A stretch of DNA of 64,000 bases from positions 1-64,000 of the forward strand of contig NZ_LR593887.1 in NCBI RefSeq assembly GCF_901538355.1, given 5' to 3'. The position numbers were made by a program, and so were the translations under genes. This DNA is from Tuwongella immobilis. Its GTDB lineage: Bacteria; Planctomycetota; Planctomycetia; Gemmatales; Gemmataceae. The notes beneath the pieces were generated by a model. That model was not told where the DNA came from. It saw nothing but the letters and a program-made list of their open reading frames with translations, and did not search any database. The first letter of the stretch is position 1; the number at the start of each line of letters is the position of its first letter. Of the stretch, positions 16,259 through 25,227 are shown piece by piece.

Positions 16259-18949
16259 ATGCCTCGATTCATCTTGGGTGTGGTAATTTTCCTGGTGGTT
16301 GGTGGTGGGCGGGTGGAGTTCGTGTGGGCGGCGGAGCCGATCGATTACGGTCGGGAGGTGAAGCCGTTGATGCGGGAGCGGTGCACGCATTGTCATGGTG
16401 CGTTGGCGCAGAAGGGTGGATTGCGGCTGGACACGGTGGCGGGGATGTTGCGTGGTGGTGCGAGTGGTCCGGCGGTGGTGGCGGGTCGGTCGGTGGAGAG
16501 TGAGTTGGTGGAGCGGGTGGGGCATGCGGAGGGTGAGTTGCGGATGCCGCCGGATGGATCGGCGTTGAAGCCGGAGCAGGTGGCGATGTTGCGGCGGTGG
16601 ATTGATGCGGGGGCGAAGGGGCCGGCGGATGAGCGGCCGGAGGCGGATCCGAAGTCGCATTGGGCGTATCAGCCGATTCGGCGGCCGGAATTGCGACCGG
16701 AATTGGCGGCGGGGCATGCGAATCGGATTGATGCCTGGATTGCGGCGAAGATGCGTGCGGAGCAGGTGACTCCGGTGGGGGTTGCCGACCCGGCGACGTT
16801 GTTGCAGCGGGTGTATTTGGATTTGACGGGGCTGCCACCGACGCGAGCGCAGGTGGAGGCGTTTTTGGCCGATCCATCGCCGACGGCGTATGCGAAGGTG
16901 GTGGATGAACTGCTGGCGTCCCCGGCGTATGGGGAGCGGTGGGCCCGGCATTGGCTGGATGTCTGGCGCTATTCGGATTGGTACGGTCGGCGAAGTGTGC
17001 CGGACGTGATGAATAGTTATCCGCGGATCTATAAGTGGCGTGATTGGACGGTGCGGTCGCTGAATGCGGACAAAGGCTATGACCGCATGATTTTGGAGAT
17101 GTTGGCCGCGGATGAGCTGAATCCCACGGATGATGAGAACATCGTGGCGACGGGATTCATTGTGCGAAATTTCTTCAAATGGAATTACCATTCCTGGATG
17201 CGGGACATGGTGGAGCATACCGGCAAAGCCTTTTTGGGGCTGACGTTGAATTGTGCCCACTGTCACGATCACAAATACGACCCGATTTCGCAGCGGGAAT
17301 ATTTCCAATTTCGGGCCTTCTTTGAGCCGTTGGAAATGCGGCATGACCGGGCACCGGGCGAGGCCGATCCGGGTGCGTTTCGCAAATACGTCTACTCGCA
17401 ATCGTATGGGCCGATTTCGGGCGGTTCGATCCGCGTGTTCGACGAGAAGTTGGACGCGAAGACGCAATTTTACACCGGCGGCGATGAGCGGAATATCGTG
17501 TCGGCCAAGTCGCCGGTGCCACCGTTGGGGCTGCGGATTCTGGGCGGGGATCGACTGACGATTGCGCCGGTATCGCTGCCGCCGCTGGCCTATTATCCGG
17601 GGTTGAAGCCGTTTGTGCGGGCGGAAGAACGGCAAAAACGGGATGCGGCGATCACGGCCAAGGAGCAGGAGGGGGCGAGCGGGAAAATCCCCAAGCCGCT
17701 GTGGGAAGCGCAATTGGCCGCGCTGCGGGCGGATCGGGAGGCGTTGGAAGCACGCATCGCAGCGGATGATGTGCGCTATGCTCAGCCGCCTAAGCCAGAG
17801 TTGGTGATTCGGGCCGCTTCACATGCGGCGGCGGTGAGCGAGAAGCGGGCCGCGCTCGCGGCGCTGGTTGCGCAGCGAGTGCAATGGGAGCAATCGCCCG
17901 GCGATGCGAAGGCGAAGGATGCCTTGGCGAAATTGTTGCCGCAAATCACGGCGGCGGAACAGGCGATCGGCAAGGCAGGGGAGGAATACGCGCCGCTGTC
18001 GCCGATGTATCCGCAGCAGAGTACCGGTCGGCGGCTAGCGCTGGCGAAGTGGATTGCGAATCGGGATAATCCGCTGACGGCTCGCGTGGCGGTGAATCAT
18101 CTTTGGGGCTGGCATTTTGGGCGGCCGCTGGTCGAATCGACGGCCGATTTCGGTCGCAATGGCAAATCGCCTAGTCATCCGGAATTGCTCGACGATCTTG
18201 CCTGCGAACTGATGGAACACGGCTGGAGTTTGAAGCATCTGCATCGGTTGATTGTGACGTCGGCGACCTATCAGCGCCAATCGACGGGCACGCTGGAGCA
18301 GGTGGCCGCGAATCGGCAGCGGGATCCGGACAATCGCTGGTTGTGGCGCTATCCCGCGCGACGGGCCGAGGCGGAGGTGGTGCGCGATCGGTTGCTGGCG
18401 GTGGCGGGGGCGCTGGATCGCACGATTGGCGGCGTCGAAATTCCGCATGAGCAGGGGCTGACCGTGCCGCGACGCAGTCTGTATTTCGCGCATCATGGCG
18501 AAAGTCGCATGACGTTCCTGACCTTGTTCGATGCGGCCAATCCCTGCGATTGTTACCGTCGCACGGTTTCGGTGCAGCCCCAGCAAGCACTGGTGCTGGC
18601 GAATAGCGATTTGGCCCTGCGGATGAGTCGACTCGTAGCCCGCCAATTGCATTCAGAAGTTTCAACCGATGATGTTGCGTTTGTGCGATTGGCGTTTCTG
18701 CAGGTGTTGGCGCGACCGGTGAAGCCGACGGAATTGCAGGCTGCGCTCGCGTTTTTGGCTCGGCAGCAGCAAGTGTATCGGGATGCGAATGATTCGTTGC
18801 CAAGTAGTTCGGTGGCTGGGAGCAATTCCGCTGCGGCGACTGCTGTGGCGACGAATCCGGAGCAACCTGCCGCGGATTTGCGAATCCGCGCTCGCGAAAG
18901 CCTCGTCCATGTGCTATTGAATCATCATGATTTTGTGACGATCCGCTAG
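16259..18949 (+). CDS. DUF1549/DUF1553 protein with cytochrome c-like motifs
   Basis: 896-residue exported planctomycete protein. A signal peptide (residues 1-22, ending VWAAE) precedes a PSCyt1 domain with the haem-type motif CTHCH at residues 42-46. This is followed by a DUF1549 (PSCyt2) domain with a second motif CAHCH near residue 333, and a DUF1553 (PSD1) domain in the C-terminal third (from the QQSTGRRLALAKWIANRDNPL region). The family is typical of planctomycetes and is encoded beside DUF1501 genes, as here; a role in breakdown of complex substrates has been suggested but is unproven. The start at 16259 is chosen for the signal peptide and the GGGGGACGG upstream. The first 200 codons end almost entirely in G. 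Confidence 0.92.
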   Translation: MPRFILGVVIFLVVGGGRVEFVWAAEPIDYGREVKPLMRERCTHCHGALAQKGGLRLDTVAGMLRGGASGPAVVAGRSVESELVERVGHAEGELRMPPDGSALKPEQVAMLRRWIDAGAKGPADERPEADPKSHWAYQPIRRPELRPELAAGHANRIDAWIAAKMRAEQVTPVGVADPATLLQRVYLDLTGLPPTRAQVEAFLADPSPTAYAKVVDELLASPAYGERWARHWLDVWRYSDWYGRRSVPDVMNSYPRIYKWRDWTVRSLNADKGYDRMILEMLAADELNPTDDENIVATGFIVRNFFKWNYHSWMRDMVEHTGKAFLGLTLNCAHCHDHKYDPISQREYFQFRAFFEPLEMRHDRAPGEADPGAFRKYVYSQSYGPISGGSIRVFDEKLDAKTQFYTGGDERNIVSAKSPVPPLGLRILGGDRLTIAPVSLPPLAYYPGLKPFVRAEERQKRDAAITAKEQEGASGKIPKPLWEAQLAALRADREALEARIAADDVRYAQPPKPELVIRAASHAAAVSEKRAALAALVAQRVQWEQSPGDAKAKDALAKLLPQITAAEQAIGKAGEEYAPLSPMYPQQSTGRRLALAKWIANRDNPLTARVAVNHLWGWHFGRPLVESTADFGRNGKSPSHPELLDDLACELMEHGWSLKHLHRLIVTSATYQRQSTGTLEQVAANRQRDPDNRWLWRYPARRAEAEVVRDRLLAVAGALDRTIGGVEIPHEQGLTVPRRSLYFAHHGESRMTFLTLFDAANPCDCYRRTVSVQPQQALVLANSDLALRMSRLVARQLHSEVSTDDVAFVRLAFLQVLARPVKPTELQAALAFLARQQQVYRDANDSLPSSSVAGSNSAAATAVATNPEQPAADLRIRARESLVHVLLNHHDFVTIR

Positions 18950-18965
18950 CCCGCCGAGATTCGCC

Positions 18966-19442
18966 ATGCTGCTCTCCATCAAGAAATTCATGCAGACACT
19001 CGATTGCCCCGCCTGTTTGACGACGGGGCAGTTGGAAGCGCCCCACCCTCGGATTATGTTTGCGAATTCGGCCTTCGAAGAACTCACCGGATACACGCTG
19101 GCGGAATTGCTGTTCGAATCGCCGCGAATCTTCCAAGGCCCGCAAACGGATCGCCGCGTGTTGGATCTGCTCAAGAATTCGCTGGTGCAGCATCGCAGTT
19201 TCGAAGGCTACACGATCAACTATCGCAAAGATGGCACGCCGTTTGGCATGGGGTGGCTGGTGTCCACGGTCTTCGACGGGGGGCGGCCACAATACTACCT
19301 GTCGATGCACCAGGAATGCAGTGCCGCTCAGTTGGAATGGACGTTGTCGCAGATTCGCTTGCAGCAAGAAGCGTTGAAGGATTGGGTAGCGCCATCGCGG
19401 CAGTCTGGGGAGAGAAATCCTCCGGCGGCTCCGCCTGTGTGA
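18966..19442 (+). CDS. Single PAS-domain protein, LOV-like without the photoactive Cys
   Basis: 158 residues, essentially one PAS fold (about 10-125) with no attached kinase, cyclase or DNA-binding domain. The stretch MFANSAFEELTGYTLAELL, then SPRIFQGPQTD and NYRKDGTPFGMGW, resembles LOV/PAS domains. The LOV photo-adduct motif NCRFLQ is replaced by SPRIFQ, so no flavin-binding Cys is present. It sits 16 bases after the DUF1549/1553 gene and 13 bases before the DUF1501 gene. A sensory or protein-interaction role is inferred. Confidence 0.78.
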   Translation: MLLSIKKFMQTLDCPACLTTGQLEAPHPRIMFANSAFEELTGYTLAELLFESPRIFQGPQTDRRVLDLLKNSLVQHRSFEGYTINYRKDGTPFGMGWLVSTVFDGGRPQYYLSMHQECSAAQLEWTLSQIRLQQEALKDWVAPSRQSGERNPPAAPPV

Positions 19443-19455
19443 AAGGATTGTGACC

Positions 19456-20961
19456 ATGACCCCGCGCTGCGTGTTTCCCTGTGGACGATTGAGCCGCCGC
19501 ACGTTTCTGGCCGATGTGGGGCTGGGGTTTACCGGCCTGGCGCTGGGGAGCATGCTGCATGGCGATCCGCTGGCACGGGCGGCTGATCCGCACGCGGGGC
19601 CGGATGCGGGCACTCCCGGCGGGCCGCCTTCGGGTAAGCCGCATCATCCACCCAAGGCGAAGAAGGTGATTTGGATTGTGCTGAGTGGCGGGGTCAGCCA
19701 CATGGAGACGTTCGATCCCAAACCCGCGCTCAATCGCTACGCGGGGAAGAGTTTCGAGGCGTTGCCCATCGCCAATCCGATGAAGCACCCCTATTTCCTG
19801 GCGCGATCGCGCAGTGTGGTGGGCTTCAATCGGGAAGTGTATCCGCTGATTTATCCGCTTCAGGTGGGCTATTCCAAGTGTGGGCAATCCGGAATCGAAG
19901 TCTCGGATTGGCTGCCGCGATTGGGGAGCGTTGTCGATGATCTGTGCGTGATTCGATCGATGTACACCACCGACAACGATCATGCCGCCGAGTTCCAATT
20001 CCATACCGGACGCCATCATCTGGATGAGCCGCAACCCAGCGTTGGTTCGTGGATTCATTACGGGTTGGGGGCGTTGAATGCGAATCTGCCGCAATTTGTC
20101 TTTTTGGGGCAATATTCCGATGCGCGGGTGAAAAAGAATTTCGATGCCGACTATCTCGGGCCGCAACATGCTGCGGTGGAATTGTCGCTGGATCCGAATG
20201 CGCCGCTACCGTTTGCGAAACCGGGCAAGGGGGTGTTGGCCCAGGAGCAAGCCAATGAGTTCGCGCTGGCCGGTGAGTTGAATCGGCTCGCGGCGGTGGA
20301 GATGCCCGACGATCCGCAGTTGCAGGCCCGCATTCGCTCGTATGAATTGGCCTTCCGCATGCAAATGGCGGTGCCCGAAGCGATGGATCTTCGCAAGGAA
20401 TCGCGTCGCACGCAGGCACTATACGGAATCGACAACCCGACGACGGCGATTTATGGCCAGCGATTGCTCGCCGCTCGCCGATTGGCGGAACGCGGGGTGC
20501 GGTTCACGATGGTCTATCTGAGCGATTACGGCGAGTGGGATTCGCACCAAAATTTGAAGACGCTGCACGCTCGCAGTTGTGCTCGAGTCGATCAGCCGTT
20601 GACGGGACTCATCACCGATTTGAAGCAGCGCGGCATGCTGGATGACGATACGCTGGTGGTCTGCATGACCGAATTTGGCCGCACGCCGGGAGTGGAGCAG
20701 CGCGGCGGGGGCACCAACGGCCGCGATCATCACCCGCACGGCTTCAGCATTTGGATGGCCGGGGCGGGGCTGAAGCGCGGCATCGTTCACGGGGCGACCG
20801 ATGAACTCGGATTCCATGCCGTGGAATCGCCGCATTATGTGACCGATATTCATGCCACGGTGCTGCATCTCTTGGGGCTGGATAATCGCCGATTGGATGT
20901 GCCCGGTCGGAAGCGGCTGGAAATGGATCACGGGCAGGTGATTACGCCGATTTTGGCGTGA
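19456..20961 (+). CDS. DUF1501 exported protein (sulfatase-like fold)
   Basis: 501 residues with a Tat-type leader (LSRRTFLADVGLGFTGLALG). The DUF1501 body shows KKVIWIVLSGGVSHMETFDPK, CMTEFGRTPG, and GRDHHPHGFSIWMAGAG. DUF1501 proteins are related to alkaline phosphatase/sulfatase folds and are regularly paired with DUF1549/DUF1553 proteins in planctomycetes. The ATG at 19456 has GAAAGGA 8 bases upstream and is preferred over the GTG at 19450. Confidence 0.92.
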   Translation: MTPRCVFPCGRLSRRTFLADVGLGFTGLALGSMLHGDPLARAADPHAGPDAGTPGGPPSGKPHHPPKAKKVIWIVLSGGVSHMETFDPKPALNRYAGKSFEALPIANPMKHPYFLARSRSVVGFNREVYPLIYPLQVGYSKCGQSGIEVSDWLPRLGSVVDDLCVIRSMYTTDNDHAAEFQFHTGRHHLDEPQPSVGSWIHYGLGALNANLPQFVFLGQYSDARVKKNFDADYLGPQHAAVELSLDPNAPLPFAKPGKGVLAQEQANEFALAGELNRLAAVEMPDDPQLQARIRSYELAFRMQMAVPEAMDLRKESRRTQALYGIDNPTTAIYGQRLLAARRLAERGVRFTMVYLSDYGEWDSHQNLKTLHARSCARVDQPLTGLITDLKQRGMLDDDTLVVCMTEFGRTPGVEQRGGGTNGRDHHPHGFSIWMAGAGLKRGIVHGATDELGFHAVESPHYVTDIHATVLHLLGLDNRRLDVPGRKRLEMDHGQVITPILA

Positions 20962-21070
20962 GCCGCGGCGAAGTGACCGAGTCGGGAAACGCCGATCCGC
21001 CGAGATTGCCATGGTCTCCCCACCCGGAATGGGCGGGGGAGTTTGGCAAAGTCGGCGGATGCGGATGGAT

Positions 21071-21117
21071 TTCCAGAGCGGTCGGTCATCGGGTGGATGA
21101 ATCGGGCCGCTCTGGAA
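21071..21117. terminator. Hairpin between convergent genes
   Basis: An 11-base perfect stem, TTCCAGAGCGG (21071-21081) and CCGCTCTGGAA (21107-21117), lies between the DUF1501 gene and the convergent thioredoxin gene. There is no long T run, so a bidirectional terminator is likely but not certain. Confidence 0.5.
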
Positions 21118-21125
21118 CCTGTGGC

Positions 21126-22262
21126 TTAGTTGGCGGCCTTCTTGCTGGCTTCTTCGGTTTCCTTGACGAGCTTTTCGACGGCTTCGTCGAGTTGCTTGCC
21201 GCGGATGTTCTTGTGGCGAATGACGCCCTTGGCATCAATCACATAGATCGTCGGGAAGAAGCGGATATTCAGGTCGGTGCCCACGCCGTCTTTCGCGCCG
21301 TTCCACCAGTGGGTCCAGGGCATCGGTTCCTTTTCCAGGAACTTCTCCAGGGTTTCCTTCTCGGCATCAAAGCTGACGCTGATGAGTTCAAACGGCTTGC
21401 CGGCCATGCTCTTGACCAGTTCGCGTTCCGAAGGAATCATGGCGCGGCACGGTCCGCACCAGGTGGCCCAAATGTCCAGAACGACGACCTTGCCGCGGTA
21501 GTCGCTGATCTTGACGGCCTTGCCTTCCAGCGTATTGCAGGCGACATCCGGCAGCGTCTTGCCCACGGCCAATTCGCGGATTTCCTTCAGGAAGCCTTCG
21601 CTTCGCTTCTTCAACGTCGTGTTGCCCAGTTTGACATCGCCGAATTCGGTGCTGGCGCGGTCGAACAGCTTTTCGGCCTTGGCCATCAGTTCGGCGTTGC
21701 CATCTTCGCCTTGGTTGAAGTAGGTCGAAGCCAGACCGAAGGTGGCCAGTCCCTTCTTGTCGGTGTCGGTGCTCTTTTCGAGAATCGCTTCCATCAGCGG
21801 GGTTAGTTGCGGGGCGCGGCCCATGGCGGCGGTTTGCAACACGCTGGTGATGGCGGGATTGTCGAGGTGGTATTCCGTCAGGTAGCCGGCCAGCTTCGCA
21901 TTTTGGCTGCGCAGTGACGTCATGGCGAAGACGATCATCGCGGCGCTGGATTTGTCCTTGGGATCTTCTTCAATCAGCTTGATGAGGTCGGTTTCGTACT
22001 TCTTGATGTTGACCGGCTTCAGATTGGCGATGGCCTTTTGGCGTTCTTCGTCCGTCTTGGCCTCGCGCAAGGGCTTCATCATCGCCGCTTGTTCCGCAGC
22101 CAGATCGTTGCGGAGCTTCTTGAAGGCGTCTTCGCGAGAGGTGCCTTCCTTCTGGGGGGCGGTTGAATCCGCGCTGGGCTTGGCAGCGGGCTTGTCGTCG
22201 GCAGCCCAGACGGGGGCACAGAACAGCATGGCGCTGAGGACGCCAGTGGTCAAACGGCGCAT
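21126..22262 (-). CDS. TlpA-like thioredoxin-domain protein
   Basis: 378 residues with a signal peptide (1-20, ending VWAADD). A helical, TPR-like middle region spans about 45-230, and a C-terminal TlpA/ResA-type thioredoxin domain carries WCGPC at 268-272 and the cis-proline segment FFPTIYVID. It probably acts as an extracytoplasmic thiol-disulfide reductase. The helical N-terminal half is a common planctomycete addition and may bind partners. It stands alone on its strand. Confidence 0.88.
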   Translation of the reverse strand: MRRLTTGVLSAMLFCAPVWAADDKPAAKPSADSTAPQKEGTSREDAFKKLRNDLAAEQAAMMKPLREAKTDEERQKAIANLKPVNIKKYETDLIKLIEEDPKDKSSAAMIVFAMTSLRSQNAKLAGYLTEYHLDNPAITSVLQTAAMGRAPQLTPLMEAILEKSTDTDKKGLATFGLASTYFNQGEDGNAELMAKAEKLFDRASTEFGDVKLGNTTLKKRSEGFLKEIRELAVGKTLPDVACNTLEGKAVKISDYRGKVVVLDIWATWCGPCRAMIPSERELVKSMAGKPFELISVSFDAEKETLEKFLEKEPMPWTHWWNGAKDGVGTDLNIRFFPTIYVIDAKGVIRHKNIRGKQLDEAVEKLVKETEEASKKAAN

Positions 22263-22403
22263 TCGATTCTCCAGATGGATTCGCCAAGATGCGAGACGGA
22301 CCCCGATTCCGACACGAATCGGGGTGGATGCCTCATAGACGACTCGGGGAATCCAATCTAACGGAATAATTCCACCGGTCGAGAATTGGTCGAATCGGTG
22401 CCC

Positions 22404-23147
22404 TCACCGCGAGGCGATCGCTTGTTGAAGCGGTCGGACGATCTGCGGAATCACATGCTGATCCACCAGTTCGTGCAGTTGCGAAGTTTGGCTGTGGTAG
22501 GCATCGAGAAACCGCCGCGAACCTTGTTTGCTCCAGAATTGCCGCAGGGTGCAATGCACGCTGATGGGGGCATCGGGAAATCGCCCCGTGCGAATCTGGT
22601 AGCCCGTGGTGCGGGTTTCGATGCTCACGCGGAACTGCAAGCGGCATTCGTCATCCAGGGCGATGGTGGCCCAGGGTTCAAAGCTGACAATTTTGCTATT
22701 CGGAATGGTCAGCATGCTTTCAAAGGCCGTCTGTCGGCCAATGGCTTCCGCAACCAGGTCGTCGTGGTTGCCGGTGTAGTCTAACTCAAATGTCCAGGTG
22801 ATATCCAGAATGTCGGTGTCGAGTCCGGAGAGTCCCAGATGGTATGGGGCGATTTCGAGAATTCGGGTATGGAAGTCTTGGGCGAATTCGTGCGACTGCG
22901 GATTGACGCACCCGGCAGCCAATCGGCGGGGGCTGAGCCGAATCCAGCGATAGGCCGATTGTTCGCGGTCTTCTTCGACCGTGATTTCGCCATCGTCGCG
23001 TCGATCCAAATCGGTGAGCGTGGGGAACGACTTCTGGAGCGATTCAAACAGGGTCAAAACCGTTTCTCGAGGCAGTGATAGCTCCAATTTGGTGTTGAGG
23101 TAGAGGTTGCATTTGAATGTATCGGCCAAACCAGTGTAGGGGTGCAT
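22404..23147 (-). CDS. Conserved-looking hypothetical protein
   Basis: 247 residues, no signal peptide or membrane segment. The composition is that of a soluble alpha/beta protein, with stretches such as DILDITWTFELDYTGNHDDLVAEAIG and LQFRVSIETRTTGYQIRTG that suggest paired beta strands. No family recognised. The start at 23147 has AGGA upstream; the 65 extra residues of the longer frame are Arg/Pro/Ser-rich and unlikely. Confidence 0.65.
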   Translation of the reverse strand: MHPYTGLADTFKCNLYLNTKLELSLPRETVLTLFESLQKSFPTLTDLDRRDDGEITVEEDREQSAYRWIRLSPRRLAAGCVNPQSHEFAQDFHTRILEIAPYHLGLSGLDTDILDITWTFELDYTGNHDDLVAEAIGRQTAFESMLTIPNSKIVSFEPWATIALDDECRLQFRVSIETRTTGYQIRTGRFPDAPISVHCTLRQFWSKQGSRRFLDAYHSQTSQLHELVDQHVIPQIVRPLQQAIASR

Positions 23148-23338
23148 GGGGTGCGATCCTCGCAAGCGAGTGGGATTGGCAGAAACGTGGGGCGAATCAC
23201 GGGCATTGGCACGGGACGGGAGAGGTACCGATTGGTGTCCAGCGTCGCTCCACAAATAGAGAAACCCCGTCGGGGAACGATCTTCCCGACGAGGTTGCAT
23301 CAGCCGAGTGGTTCGTGAGCGATTCTCGGGCCGAAATC

Positions 23339-23617
23339 TCAAGCAGCCCGCACGAGCTTTTGGGGCGTCGTGGTGGGGAGTTTCAGGTTCGTGTGATGCA
23401 GCCAGCGGCCCGCATCCGGGGCCCCTTGCCAGCGTTGCATCGAGATGGTTTGTACGTGTTCCCGTTCGTCTTCGTCGAAGATTTCCAAGTAGGCTTCGGC
23501 GTACCCGGCTCGAACTTGGGTGGAGCTGCGGCCCAAGTAGATCAGCCCATCGGGACGATCATCGAACACAGCAACGGCTCGCCATCCTTGTGCCTTCGCT
23601 TCGGTAAGACTGAACAT
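23339..23617 (-). CDS. Small hypothetical protein
   Basis: 92 residues. The sequence AVAVFDDRPDGLIYLGRSS followed by acidic IFDEDEREHV looks like a folded small protein and is preceded by GGAGG about 10 bases before its ATG. Overlapping frames on the plus strand are Arg/Ser-rich and less convincing. No family recognised; the upstream position to the 22404-23147 gene on the same strand may reflect a shared transcript. Confidence 0.55.
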   Translation of the reverse strand: MFSLTEAKAQGWRAVAVFDDRPDGLIYLGRSSTQVRAGYAEAYLEIFDEDEREHVQTISMQRWQGAPDAGRWLHHTNLKLPTTTPQKLVRAA

Positions 23618-23698
23618 TGGGTGGGCCCCTCCATGGCCTACGAAGAAAATCAGGGTTGATTCGTAGGCATAGGGTGCCAGTTTCGAGCGCGGCTGTCA

Positions 23699-23746
23699 AG
23701 AAAAAATAGCGAATTTGCGTCAAGAAATGCGAGCAAAGTGACGCAA
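23699..23746 (-). terminator. Rho-independent terminator of infA
   Basis: Read on the minus strand just after the infA stop: stem TTGCGTCA / TGACGCAA (23746-23739 and 23722-23715), then a run of six Ts at about 23706-23699 on that strand. Confidence 0.7.
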
Positions 23747-23751
23747 GGGGT

Positions 23752-23970
23752 TTATCGACCGCGGTATACGATTCGTCCCCGGTTGGTGTCGTAGGGGGAG
23801 ATTTCCACCTTCACACGGTCGCCGGGAATGATGCGGATGAAGTTGCGGCGCATGCGGCCGGCGACATGGGCGATGACTTCGCCGCCAATGTCCAACTCCA
23901 CGCGGAACTGTGTGTTGGCCAGCGCCTCTTTGACGCGGCCTTCGACTTCGATCGCTTCTTCTTTGGCCAT
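23752..23970 (-). CDS. infA: Translation initiation factor IF-1
   Basis: 72 residues, exactly the normal IF-1 length, one S1/OB fold. [17 protein letters not shown], then [19 protein letters not shown] and a basic end RGRIVYRGR are characteristic. It binds the 30S A site during initiation. The longer frame reaching 24132 is rejected because the family length and the methionine at 23970 agree. It is alone here rather than in a ribosomal protein operon. Confidence 0.95.
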   Translation of the reverse strand: MAKEEAIEVEGRVKEALANTQFRVELDIGGEVIAHVAGRMRRNFIRIIPGDRVKVEISPYDTNRGRIVYRGR

Positions 23971-24471
23971 AAACTGTCTCACAAAAGGCGTGACCGGGTG
24001 GGTCACATGAAGTCCCCGAACACCGAGGGTGGCAGAGGAAGCTGCCGATGGAATGCGCCAAGGGTTGGGTGGCACCGTTGCAGATCGCAGAATTTGTGCC
24101 ATCGTAACGGTATTATGAAAAGTCAAGCACAAACGCTCTTTGGGTGCAAGAGCATTCTGCCGAAAGGGGAGGGATTCTCGACGGAATCAACCAAACTCGT
24201 CGCGGAATCGACCGGAAAGTTGGTGGGGTGGAGTCAATCGCTGGTGTTCAACACAATCGAAGACGCATGAGAACGAGGATTGGCGAATGAGGGATGATGC
24301 GGGATGGATTGAGGGATCCCAAAAAACGGGGAGGGAAGCTCACCGGATTCAGACAAGTGCCGCAAGAACGGATGTTGCTGTTGCCGGTGAGGATCTCGCC
24401 TATCCCCGGATGAGGGACAAGCTCCCGTTGGAACGAATCGGAAACGGATTCCGTTTCAACGGGAGGGTCAA
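23971..24471. other. Intergenic region upstream of infA
   Basis: About 500 bases between infA and the RNA-binding protein gene, both on the minus strand. The part next to infA should contain its promoter and leader, but no clear sigma70-like pair was found. Apart from the hairpin at its upper end, nothing that looks like a gene is seen. Confidence 0.5.
24424..24463 (-). terminator. Hairpin downstream of the RRM gene
   Basis: CCCGTTGGAACG (24424-24435) pairs with CGTTTCAACGGG (24452-24463) with one G-T pair. It begins 8 bases after the stop codon on the minus strand. No T run follows, so it may terminate transcription or protect the 3' end. Confidence 0.5.
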
Positions 24472-24846
<375 letters not shown>

Positions 24847-25227
24847 CGAGACCTTACCCTCAACCCTAGTTCAGGGGCCTCACCAAGCCAACCCACAGGT
24901 GAACCGCCTGAACCCGAGGACCGTCGTCCTCGTTCAAACGTGTAACTGAGCTGCCCACCGCGTTGGTGCATTGACATGCTACGATGGGATGACCGGAGAT
25001 TGACAAGTCGCAAGCCGGGCGGAAAAGAGATTCCCCGAACCAACCGCGAGCGGGGGTGGCCAGCCACTTTCCCCACTCCTCCTACCGAGGCTATTGCATT
25101 GTAGATTTATTCACGGAACAAACCAAGAGAATTTTCTAACTTTCCGTTATGTCCGGAACTCGATCTCGGTTTCCGAAGAATTTTTCGCTTGCCGGATCGA
25201 ATTCCGAATCATTCCATGGGTTTGTGG
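24847..25227. other. Intergenic leader region of the RRM gene with hairpin
   Basis: This 380-base gap should hold the promoter and 5' leader of the RRM gene. A perfect hairpin, CGAGGAC-CGTC-GTCCTCG at 24915-24932, lies about 70 bases upstream of the start codon and could serve in post-transcriptional control. Near 25085-25145 the DNA is AT-rich. No other feature was recognised. Confidence 0.45.

Noticed and set aside
16004-17713. 569-codon minus-strand frame over the DUF1549 gene
   Set aside because: Its product is dominated by Arg, His and Pro because the plus-strand gene has G-ending codons. It also crosses the repeat element. The plus-strand gene has signal peptide, CxxCH motifs and known domains.
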